Source: Pseudomaricurvus sp. HS19 (GTDB taxonomy: Bacteria > Pseudomonadota > Gammaproteobacteria > Pseudomonadales > Cellvibrionaceae). Taken from it: a stretch of 64,000 bases of DNA. The number at the start of each line of letters is the position of its first letter. Positions within the stretch are counted from its first letter, which is position 1. Under the pieces are notes generated by a model. It searched no databases and had not been told where the DNA came from. It saw only the letters and a list, made by a program, of their open reading frames with translations. Below are positions 17,041 through 23,577 of the stretch, in pieces. The DNA is taken from the NCBI RefSeq assembly GCF_009857815.1, contig NZ_WVVW01000002.1, positions 186,001 through 250,000 of the forward strand, given 5' to 3'. The position numbers and the translations under genes are program-made.

Positions 17041-17535
17041 ATGATGATACGCGGCATTCACCACATTGCGGTACATGTACACGATCTCGAGCGCATGACA
17101 CGCTTCTACCGCAATGCCTTCGGCTTTACCTGCTTCAGTGATCCCTACCGCTGGCAACAGGACGCCAACTTCGACGCCGCCGTTAACCTGGATAACACCG
17201 CCGGCCGCTGTTGCCTGCTGCGTTCCGGCAATTGCTATATGGAGCTGTTTGAGTACGCGCAACCGGCACCCGACAATCGCCACCCCAAGGGACCGAACGA
17301 CAAAGGCTACACCCACTTCTGTGTCGATGTGGTGGGCATCGAAGGGGAGATGGAACGTTTGCGGGTACTGGGCATGAGTTTCGGCCAACCGCAACCGGTC
17401 AATATGGGACCGGTAAAATCCATCTACGGTCGCGATCCCGAGGGCAACATTATCGAACTGCAGGAGACCCTGGAGCAGGGCTTCGAACTGGAAGACCTGC
17501 CGCCCCTGAAACAGAAACCGCCGCGCCTGCTGTAA
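17041..17535 (+). CDS. VOC-family (glyoxalase/dioxygenase fold) protein
   Basis: 164 residues from ATG 17041 (the next codon is also ATG), with AGGGAAG upstream. The open frame extends far upstream but that part is opposite the LLM gene and not protein-like. VOC motifs: IRGIHHIAVHVHDLERMTRFYRNAFGF, NCYMELFEYAQP, YTHFCVDVVGIEGEMERL, YGRDPEGNIIELQE. The putative metal set is the first HH, His in THFCVD and the final Glu. It is followed 54 bp later by a second VOC gene. Substrate unknown; lactoylglutathione-lyase-like or dioxygenase-like. Confidence 0.85.
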   Translation: MMIRGIHHIAVHVHDLERMTRFYRNAFGFTCFSDPYRWQQDANFDAAVNLDNTAGRCCLLRSGNCYMELFEYAQPAPDNRHPKGPNDKGYTHFCVDVVGIEGEMERLRVLGMSFGQPQPVNMGPVKSIYGRDPEGNIIELQETLEQGFELEDLPPLKQKPPRLL

Positions 17536-17589
17536 GCCTCGCGCCTGCACCGCAACCGATTCCAACCGCTCACGGACAGTGCTGTCACC

Positions 17590-17985
17590 ATGACCAAACC
17601 CATGCTGCAGGGCATTCACCACACCGCCATCATCTGCTCGGACTACACAGTGTCGAGATACTTCTACACCAGCGTACTGGGGCTGGAGGTGATTGCCGAA
17701 AATTATCGCCCCCTGCGGGATTCCTGGAAACTGGACCTGGGATTAGCGGATGGTAGCCGGATAGAACTCTTCTCCTTTCCGGCACCACCGGCGAGGCCCT
17801 CAAGGCCGGAGGCCTGCGGCTTGCGCCACCTGGCCTTCAGCGTCACTGATCTTGATGCCACCATCGACTCGCTGGCCACCCATGGCTGCCTTGCGGAGCC
17901 GGTACGGGTGGATGAGTACACCGGCAAGCGCTTTACCTTTATCGCTGATCCCGACGGCCTGCCACTGGAGCTCTACCAGCTGTAA
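17590..17985 (+). CDS. yaeR: VOC-family protein, YaeR-like
   Basis: 131 residues. The sequence GIHHTAIICSDYTVSRYFYTSVLGLEVIAENYR, then LRHLAFSVTDLDATIDSL and FIADPDGLPLELYQL matches the short single-domain VOC protein YaeR (SMU-type lyase-like). Likely metal ligands are His10/11, Glu60 area, His near 78 and Glu near 127. YaeR relatives are structurally glyoxalase I-like but of unproven activity. It follows the other VOC gene closely and is probably co-transcribed. Confidence 0.82.
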   Translation: MTKPMLQGIHHTAIICSDYTVSRYFYTSVLGLEVIAENYRPLRDSWKLDLGLADGSRIELFSFPAPPARPSRPEACGLRHLAFSVTDLDATIDSLATHGCLAEPVRVDEYTGKRFTFIADPDGLPLELYQL

Positions 17986-18142
17986 CACCCGCCGATTATT
18001 CTGCCTGCCTGTCACATTACAACCATAGCCTGACCATTCTCTCGGCCCAAGCCATGTTATAAAGACGGCAAGACATTGCGCCACGCTCCCGGACACCCCA
18101 CAGCGGCGGCTATATCAAAAAACAGATAACAGGGCAGCCTGC

Positions 18143-19435
18143 ATGACCAGACTCGATTGGGTACGGGGCGACAGCCTTGGCCTCGACATTCCCGCCCACA
18201 GTGACGCCCTGGCCGCTGGTGGCTGCGACTTTCTCACCCGCGCCTTCCGCGCCAGCGGTATTATCGACAGCGACAATGCCGTCACAACCATCACCGAATG
18301 CCGCGAGATTGAGGGCGGCAGTACCGGACGCAAACTGCTGCTGGCGGTGAACTACCAGCAGCCCCTGCCCCACCTGCACCAGCAGCTGTTTGTAAAGTTC
18401 TCCCGCGATTTTGACGACACCCATCGCGACGCCGCGCGGGTGCAGATGGAGCTGGAGGTACACTTTGCCCTGCTCTCCCGCGACCCGGACTTCCCCATCG
18501 AGGTACCGGTCTGCTACTTCTCCGATTTTCATCACGACAGTGGCACCGGCATCCTGATCACACAGCGCATTCCCTATGATTGCGATGGTGTAGAGCCCCA
18601 CTACCCCAAAAGCCAGGACTTCCTGATGCCGGAGCCCCTGGCCCACTACGAGGCGCTGATCCGGGCGCTGGCGCGACTGGCGGGCAGCCACAAGGCCGGC
18701 AGACTGCCGCCTCTGGTGGAAGACTATTTCCCCTTTGAGCCGGACAAACTGGTGGTCAGCCAACGGGCGCCCTACACCCCGGCAGAGATCAGCAAAAAAG
18801 TCGCTCGCTACGCCGAGTTTGTGCAACAGCATCCGCAATTGATGCCCCCGCACCTGGGCTCAGCGGCGTTTCTCGCCCGCCTCGCTGACGAGGCTCCGCG
18901 CTTTCAGGCCCGGCTGGCCCGGATACACCAACTGCTGCGCAGCCAGCCATCCATGATTGCGCTGTGCCACTGGAACGCCCACGTGGACAACGCCTGGTTC
19001 TGGAAGGACGACCAACAGCTGCTGCAGTGCGGCCTGATGGATTGGGGCAATGTGAGCCAGATGAACGTGGCCATGGCCCTGTGGGGCTGCCTGAGCGCCG
19101 CAGAACCGGAGCTGTGGGACGACCACCTGCAACACCTGCTGCAACTGTTTACTGACGAGTTTGCCGATGCAGGCGGTCCCCGGCTTGATATCGGGCAGCT
19201 GCACCAGCACCTGCTCGCCTATGTCGCCATGATGGGACTGGCGTGGATGCTGGATGCCCCCTACCTGATCCTCAAATACGCACCGGACGTGGCCGCTGCC
19301 CGCAACCGCTTTGACCCGCTGGTGCAGCAGAGCGAGCGCGCCCGCTCCCAGCTGCTGATCCTGACGGTGTTCCTCAACCTGTGGGAGAAGTCGGATATGG
19401 AGGCGCTAATCAAGAGCTTGGGGCAGGATGGCTGA
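18143..19435 (+). CDS. Phosphotransferase-like protein with HxN variant
   Basis: 430 residues of protein-kinase-like (APH/CHK, ecdysteroid-kinase-like) fold: N-lobe with QLFVKFSRDF (Lys85), hinge, then LARLAGSHK. The Brenner motif HxDxxxxN reads His276-Trp-Asn278-Ala-His-Val-Asp-Asn283, so the catalytic aspartate is asparagine while Asn283 is kept. The metal-binding Asp300 is kept in LMDWGNVS. Substrates of relatives include hydroxy acids, steroids and small alcohols. Reduced or altered activity is possible. It stands alone on the plus strand; a second such protein with a worse active site lies at 27967-29151. Confidence 0.78.
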   Translation: MTRLDWVRGDSLGLDIPAHSDALAAGGCDFLTRAFRASGIIDSDNAVTTITECREIEGGSTGRKLLLAVNYQQPLPHLHQQLFVKFSRDFDDTHRDAARVQMELEVHFALLSRDPDFPIEVPVCYFSDFHHDSGTGILITQRIPYDCDGVEPHYPKSQDFLMPEPLAHYEALIRALARLAGSHKAGRLPPLVEDYFPFEPDKLVVSQRAPYTPAEISKKVARYAEFVQQHPQLMPPHLGSAAFLARLADEAPRFQARLARIHQLLRSQPSMIALCHWNAHVDNAWFWKDDQQLLQCGLMDWGNVSQMNVAMALWGCLSAAEPELWDDHLQHLLQLFTDEFADAGGPRLDIGQLHQHLLAYVAMMGLAWMLDAPYLILKYAPDVAAARNRFDPLVQQSERARSQLLILTVFLNLWEKSDMEALIKSLGQDG

Positions 19436-19479
19436 TGGCTGAGGCTTGAGACCAGCTACCGATTCAGGCTTGGCCCCCT

Positions 19480-19680
19480 TCCCCAAAGAGCGCGCAGGGG
19501 ATAAGGTGAATTCCCCCGACGTGGGATCATGACTCCAATCGCGGAAACCCGGTCCCATGCGCGGAAGCCTGGCCCCGGATGTAGGAGCCCGGTCCTCCGG
19601 GCGAGGCTTTTGAGAGAGCCACCGCTTTCTCCCGCTTTCAAAAGATCGCGCAGGGGACTGCGCTCCTGCGGGACCACCAT
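19480..19680. repeat. REP-like intergenic repeats
   Basis: This non-coding stretch holds several pieces of a dispersed repeat. AAAGAGCGCGCAGGGGATAA with AGGTGAATT follows near 19488 and has a close match near 37231. TGTAGGAGCCCGG-type sequence with a GCCCGG/CCGGGC hairpin (19587-19602) is of the GTAGGAGC REP kind. An AAAAGATCGCGCAGGGGAC copy near 19640 resembles 62655. Short ORFs here are artefacts of the repeats. Confidence 0.6.
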
Positions 19681-19681
19681 A

Positions 19682-19709
19682 TTGCACTCCCGCAACATCC
19701 TGCTATATT
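19682..19709 (+). promoter_or_regulatory. Probable sigma-70 promoter
   Basis: TTGCAC (19682-19687) and TATATT (19704-19709) are 16 bases apart. Transcription would start close to 19716, at or next to the ATG of the leader ORF below, giving a leaderless or nearly leaderless message towards rnk. Confidence 0.6.
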
Positions 19710-19715
19710 GCCGCC

Positions 19716-19802
19716 ATGAACACTGTCCTGAACAAACATCTTTCCCGCGCCACGGCTGAGCTGGTCAGCCGCTGCTGCGCCTTTCCCGTCTGTGGCGGTT
19801 AA
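19716..19802 (+). CDS. Candidate 28-residue leader peptide
   Basis: The ORF MNTVLNKHLSRA... ends in CCAFPVCGG and stops with TAA inside the first arm of a strong hairpin (19794-19823). It starts where the promoter's transcript should begin, with no Shine-Dalgarno. Three cysteines lie in the last nine residues, and the stop codon is within the stem. This is the architecture of an attenuator leader, whose translation would unfold or permit the hairpin. It lies upstream of rnk. The ORF is too short for homology and may be fortuitous. Confidence 0.4.
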   Translation: MNTVLNKHLSRATAELVSRCCAFPVCGG

Positions 19803-19841
19803 GTCTCCCTGCGCTTAACCGCCCGAACCCGTTCGTTTTTT
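19794..19841 (+). terminator. Attenuator-like hairpins plus T-run upstream of rnk
   Basis: GGCGGTTAAG (19794-19803) pairs perfectly with CTTAACCGCC (19814-19823). A second small hairpin CGAA/TTCG (19824-19835) is followed directly by six T (19836-19841). The first arm contains the leader peptide's stop codon. It reads as a Rho-independent terminator placed between promoter and rnk, hence a probable attenuator. Direct repeats ATTTCTGAA follow at 19842 and 19855. Confidence 0.55.
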
Positions 19842-19947
19842 ATTTCTGAATCACATTTCTGAACCTATTGTTCTGAGTCGCCATCCCGGGCCTGCTGCCG
19901 CATAGCACCCGCCAGCGGCTCAGCGTTGCCTGTGTGGAGTAACGGAT

Positions 19948-20358
19948 ATGCGCAAGCGTCGTAACAGCCAGATTTACCTGAAAGAGTCGGAATACAACCT
20001 GCTGCTGAAACTGCTGGAGCGGATGGAGTACACCGATTCTGTCGCCGCCCTGGAGGAGGAGCTGAGCCGGGCGAAAGTTGTACCCGGCCGCAAGCTGGGC
20101 AAGGACGTTGCCTGCCTCAACGCCACCGTCACCTATGTGGATGAGGAGAGCGGGCAGCAGACCCGGGTGCAGCTGGTGTTGCCGGCGGACGCCAGTGTGC
20201 AGGACGGCAGGATCTCCGTCCTGTCGCCGGTGGGCAGCGCCCTGCTGGGACTCAAAACCAATGGTTATATTGAGTGGCCCCTGCCCTCCGGCAAGCTCAG
20301 GAAGCTCTCTATTCTCGAGGTTACCCAGGCGGCTGAGACCGAACAGCCACTGGCGTGA
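19948..20358 (+). CDS. rnk: Rnk-type nucleoside diphosphate kinase regulator (GreA/GreB-like)
   Basis: 136 residues, ATG after GGAGTAACGGAT. A short N-terminal helical segment (IYLKESEYNLLLKLLERM...EEELSRAKVV) precedes the FKBP-like GreA/GreB C-terminal domain (VACLNATVTYVDEESGQQTRVQLVLPADA...ISVLSPVGSALLGLKTNGYIEWPLPSGK). The missing long coiled coil makes it Rnk-like rather than Gre-like. Rnk binds RNA polymerase near the secondary channel and influences nucleotide metabolism. A possible attenuator lies 110 bp upstream. Confidence 0.85.
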   Translation: MRKRRNSQIYLKESEYNLLLKLLERMEYTDSVAALEEELSRAKVVPGRKLGKDVACLNATVTYVDEESGQQTRVQLVLPADASVQDGRISVLSPVGSALLGLKTNGYIEWPLPSGKLRKLSILEVTQAAETEQPLA

Positions 20359-20432
20359 GACACCACTGCAGGGGGGATGCCTGAAGCCTATACTCAGGTT
20401 TCAGTTCTGGTCTGTGACGCGAGGGAGTGCGC

Positions 20433-21623
20433 ATGAACAACCTGCTATTACTGGGCACCCGCAAGGGTACGGTGCTGGTGGACCGTACCACCAGCGGCTG
20501 GCGCCCGCGCCCCATGGCCCACGATGGCATCCCGGTCTGCTACGCCGCCTGCGATCCCCGCGACGGCACCCTGTGGGCATCGCTGGATCACGGCCATTGG
20601 GGTCCCAAACTGTCCCGCTCCCGCGACGGTGGCAGCAGCTGGGAGGAGACACCGCCCATCAAGTACCCGGCCGGGGCTCGCTATATCACCAAGTACCTGC
20701 CCACACCGGACTTCGATCCTGACGCCCCCAGCGGAGCGCCGGAGTACACCGACGCCACGGTGTACAAGATCTGGAACATAGGCTTTGGCAGCCACACCCA
20801 GCCCGGCCGCCTCTACGCCGGCACCATCCCAGGCGGCCTGTTTGTCAGCGATGATGGTGGCGACAGCTGGGAACTGAACCGCCCGCTGTGGAACCACGAC
20901 AGCCGCGGTGGTGACCTGTTTGCCGGTGATGCCACCAGCGACAACTGCTGGGGCGGCACCCCGGCCAGTATCGATTACGGCGTGTTCGAACCCGGGATCC
21001 ACTCCATTGTGGTGGATCCCCGCGATCCGGATCGCATCCATGTGGCCGCCTCCTCTGCCGGGGTGATTAGCTCCGCCGATGGCGGCCGCAGCTGGAGCGG
21101 CAGCAATCGCGGCATGCGCATGGACTACCTGCCCAACCCGGAGGCTCCGTGGGGTCACGACCCGCACTTTATCACCCACTGCCCCGGCCAACCGGATCAC
21201 CTTTGGCAGCAGAACCACTGCGGTGTTTTCTACAGCAGTGACGGCGCCGCCAGCTGGAAGAAGGTGAGTGTACCCGGGGCCGGCGTGCATTTCGGCTTTC
21301 CCATCGCTGCCGATGAGCAGGACGGCCGCACCGCCTGGGTAGTGCCTGCCCGCTCCGACATGGAACGCATGACCATCGGCGGCGGCCTGTTTGTGGCCCG
21401 CACCAGCGATGGCGGAGAGTCGTGGCAGGCGTTCCGCAATGGCCTGCCGCAGGAGAACGCCTACGACATCGTCCTGCGCCATGCACTGGATATCAGCGGT
21501 GACCGGCTCTGCTTTGGCAGCACCACCGGCAATGTCTATCTGTCCGAAGACCGGGGCGAAAGCTGGCAGTGCCTCGGCAACAACTTCCCACCGATTTATT
21601 CGGTGCGCTTTGGTCGCGGTTGA
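20433..21623 (+). CDS. BNR/sialidase-like beta-propeller protein, cytoplasmic
   Basis: 396 residues from ATG 20433 with GGGAG five bases before. Repeated Asp-box (SxDxGxxW) turns occur: SRDGGSSWEE, SDDGGDSWEL, SADGGRSWSG, SSDGAASWKK, TSDGGESWQA, SEDRGESWQC, spaced as in a six- or seven-bladed propeller. There is no signal peptide, unlike secreted sialidases, so it is probably intracellular and not a glycosidase. The MoaD/ThiS-like gene starts 19 bp after it. This pairing recurs in bacteria as far as I recall, and its role is unknown. Confidence 0.8.
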   Translation: MNNLLLLGTRKGTVLVDRTTSGWRPRPMAHDGIPVCYAACDPRDGTLWASLDHGHWGPKLSRSRDGGSSWEETPPIKYPAGARYITKYLPTPDFDPDAPSGAPEYTDATVYKIWNIGFGSHTQPGRLYAGTIPGGLFVSDDGGDSWELNRPLWNHDSRGGDLFAGDATSDNCWGGTPASIDYGVFEPGIHSIVVDPRDPDRIHVAASSAGVISSADGGRSWSGSNRGMRMDYLPNPEAPWGHDPHFITHCPGQPDHLWQQNHCGVFYSSDGAASWKKVSVPGAGVHFGFPIAADEQDGRTAWVVPARSDMERMTIGGGLFVARTSDGGESWQAFRNGLPQENAYDIVLRHALDISGDRLCFGSTTGNVYLSEDRGESWQCLGNNFPPIYSVRFGRG

Positions 21624-21641
21624 AGGCGGGGAACAGAGGTC

Positions 21642-21920
21642 ATGGTAACGGTGGAGATGACTTCGCACCTGTACCGCTTTTTCCCGCAGCTGGAGAATCG
21701 CGTGGTGCAGGTGCAGTCCGGGTCTGTGGCAGAAGTGCTGCAGCAGGTGGAGCAGTTGGCGGCAGGGTTTACGGACTATGTCCTGGACGAACGTGGTGCT
21801 TTACGACGCCATGTATTCGCTGCCATCAATGATGCACTGGTGATTGATCGCCGGACTCTCTCGGACAGGGTGCCGGAGGGCGGCACCCTCTATATTTTCC
21901 AGGCCCTCACCGGCGGCTGA
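21642..21920 (+). CDS. MoaD/ThiS-like ubiquitin-fold protein
   Basis: 92 residues. It is a beta-grasp sequence ending exactly in LTGG; the terminal Gly-Gly is the site that MoaD and ThiS proteins use for adenylation and thiocarboxylation. The preceding strand VPEGGTLYIFQALTGG is typical, and the start VEMTSHLYRFFPQLENRVVQVQSGSVAEVLQQVE matches the first hairpin and helix. No MoeB/ThiF-type activating enzyme or moaE lies in the window. It is directly coupled to the beta-propeller gene, so it may be a dedicated sulfur carrier or protein tag for that partner. Confidence 0.8.
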   Translation: MVTVEMTSHLYRFFPQLENRVVQVQSGSVAEVLQQVEQLAAGFTDYVLDERGALRRHVFAAINDALVIDRRTLSDRVPEGGTLYIFQALTGG

Positions 21921-21930
21921 CAGCAACGCG

Positions 21931-22377
21931 TTAATCCAGCCGTTGCAGACAGAAAAACAGCAGTGCGTTATCGCCCTTGCGGTCCATCACACCCAGTACC
22001 CGCTCGTCATCGATCTTGCGGAAGTGATCGAACACCGGGTGCTGGTCATAGACCATGGTGGCGGTGGGCTGGCCGCGAAACACCACTTCCCGCAAGCTGG
22101 CGGTACCCAGTACCGGATTCACAACCCGTGCACCACTGGCATCGGCGCTGATGATCGGGTCCACATGGTTGACGGAATGGAAGTGTTTGCCCACCCAGTT
22201 CAGTCCCTGCAGTTGTGGCTCACCAGGGTGTCCGCTGAGCAACACCTCGCCGCGCCACTGGCCCAACATAAATTCAGCGGGGATGGGCTCCAGCGTATCG
22301 AAAAACGCCAGCAGTTCCCCGGCGTCGTGACGCTGGCTGCTGTCCAGCAGGGGGTTGGCGCTGTTGGCTGTACTCAT
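21931..22377 (-). CDS. GXWXG/DUF4334 domain protein
   Basis: 148 residues. The N-terminal third carries LEPIPAEFMLGQWRGE with GQWRG as the GXWXG motif (PF14231), followed by LNWVGKHFHSVNHVDPII. The C-terminal part (VFRGQPTATMVYDQHPVFDHFRKIDDERVLGVMDRKG) matches DUF4334 (PF14232). It is probably a small lipocalin-like or beta-barrel cytoplasmic protein of unknown function. It starts 10 bp from the end of the alcohol dehydrogenase gene on the same strand, so it is probably the last gene of that operon. Confidence 0.85.
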   Translation of the reverse strand: MSTANSANPLLDSSQRHDAGELLAFFDTLEPIPAEFMLGQWRGEVLLSGHPGEPQLQGLNWVGKHFHSVNHVDPIISADASGARVVNPVLGTASLREVVFRGQPTATMVYDQHPVFDHFRKIDDERVLGVMDRKGDNALLFFCLQRLD

Positions 22378-22387
22378 GACCCTCTCC

Positions 22388-23488
22388 TCAATTCTGATCC
22401 GGCATCATCAGTACCGGCTTGATTGCGTCACCGGCCTTCATGGCGGCAACAGCATTTTCTATATCGGCAAAATCGTAGCGACTGACCAGCTTCTCCAGTG
22501 GCAGCTCACCCTGGCGATACCAATCCAGCATCCGCGGAATAAACTGGCGCGGATCCGCATCCCCTTCCACGGTGCCGCGAATGGTCAGCCCCTTGAACAC
22601 CAGTGCCAGCGGGTCCACCTGCAGCGGCGCATGGGTCCCCGGCAAGCCGGCACACACCAACACGCCCCTCTGGGACAAGAGTCCCAGGGCCTGTTCAATC
22701 ACCGCCGGGTGACTGGTGCAATCGAACGCGTAGTGCAAGCCGCCCAGTTCCGTTACCAGCGCTGCCAGGTCATCGCGGCCAGGCACGACACCCCGCGTAG
22801 CGCCCAACTCGCAGGCCAGTTCTGTGCGCTGAGGGTTGAGGTCCACGGCAATGATCTCCCCGCAGCCACTGAGTCTGGCGGCCATCACTGCCGCCAGGCC
22901 AACGGTGCCGCAGCCAAAAATGGCGATGCGCGAACCCGGTGCCGGTGCCAGTACATTCATCACCGATGACATGCCGGTCATCACCCCGCACCCCAGTGGC
23001 GCCAACAGTTCGGCGGGCAGGTCACTGCCGACTTTCACCATATTGGTGGTGCGGGCAACCGCATGGGTAGCGAACGAGGACTGGGAAAAAAAGTGTGCCG
23101 CCAGCGGTTCGCCGCTGCGGCTTAACGCGGTACTGCCATCGGCGCGGCAACCGGCCAGATTCAGCAGCGCCGCCTGTTCACAGTAAGACGGGGTATGGTG
23201 CTGACAGGGAGAGCACTGACCACAGGCCCCAAAACTCAGCACCACACGGTCGCCCACGGCAAACTCATGCTCACCGGGACCGGTAGCCACGATATGACCG
23301 ACCCCTTCATGCCCGAGCACAATGGGCTGGGGCGTTCCCAGTGCGCCGCTGGCGGCGGTGAGGTCCGTGTGGCAGATACCACAGGCCTCCAGTTCCACCA
23401 GGCATTCACCGGCCTGTGGCTCACCGATCTCTACCGGTGCAATGGTGAAGGGATTGTCGCGGGTAGTGACCGCAGCGTGAATTTTCAT
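22388..23488 (-). CDS. Zinc-dependent alcohol dehydrogenase (class III/aryl-alcohol type)
   Basis: 366 residues, medium-chain dehydrogenase. The catalytic zinc set is Cys in CGICHTD, His in GHEGVGH and Cys in LGCGVMTG; the structural zinc loop is CGQCSPCQHHTPSYC. The Rossmann GCGTVGLAAV and Asp in AVDLNPQR favour NAD+. The overall pattern resembles XylB-like benzyl/aryl and other long-alcohol dehydrogenases. It probably oxidises an alcohol to the aldehyde used by the aldehyde dehydrogenase at 25260. The 77-bp gap to the acyl-CoA ligase upstream is filled by a degenerate tandem repeat. Confidence 0.88.
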   Translation of the reverse strand: MKIHAAVTTRDNPFTIAPVEIGEPQAGECLVELEACGICHTDLTAASGALGTPQPIVLGHEGVGHIVATGPGEHEFAVGDRVVLSFGACGQCSPCQHHTPSYCEQAALLNLAGCRADGSTALSRSGEPLAAHFFSQSSFATHAVARTTNMVKVGSDLPAELLAPLGCGVMTGMSSVMNVLAPAPGSRIAIFGCGTVGLAAVMAARLSGCGEIIAVDLNPQRTELACELGATRGVVPGRDDLAALVTELGGLHYAFDCTSHPAVIEQALGLLSQRGVLVCAGLPGTHAPLQVDPLALVFKGLTIRGTVEGDADPRQFIPRMLDWYRQGELPLEKLVSRYDFADIENAVAAMKAGDAIKPVLMMPDQN

Positions 23489-23497
23489 AATGAATCC

Positions 23498-23577
23498 GTT
23501 ATCAGTGTCAGATAGCCCTGGTGCCAGACAACCTCAGTGCCAGATTGCTTTAATCCCAGATCGCTTTAATGCCAGAT
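23498..23577 (-). repeat. Five degenerate 16-bp tandem repeats
   Basis: Read on the minus strand, units ATCTGGCATTAAAGCG, ATCTGGGATTAAAGCA, ATCTGGCACTGAGGTT, GTCTGGCACCAGGGCT and ATCTGACACTGATAAC follow without gaps. The first unit contains the stop codon of the acyl-CoA ligase, and the array fills nearly all of the space to the alcohol dehydrogenase start. Confidence 0.8.

Noticed and set aside
19456-19698. Short minus-strand ORFs between the phosphotransferase and rnk
   Set aside because: They are translations of REP-like repeats.
20448-21668. 406-codon minus-strand ORF
   Set aside because: Antisense shadow of the propeller gene, produced by GC-rich codon use; the plus-strand product has clear repeats.
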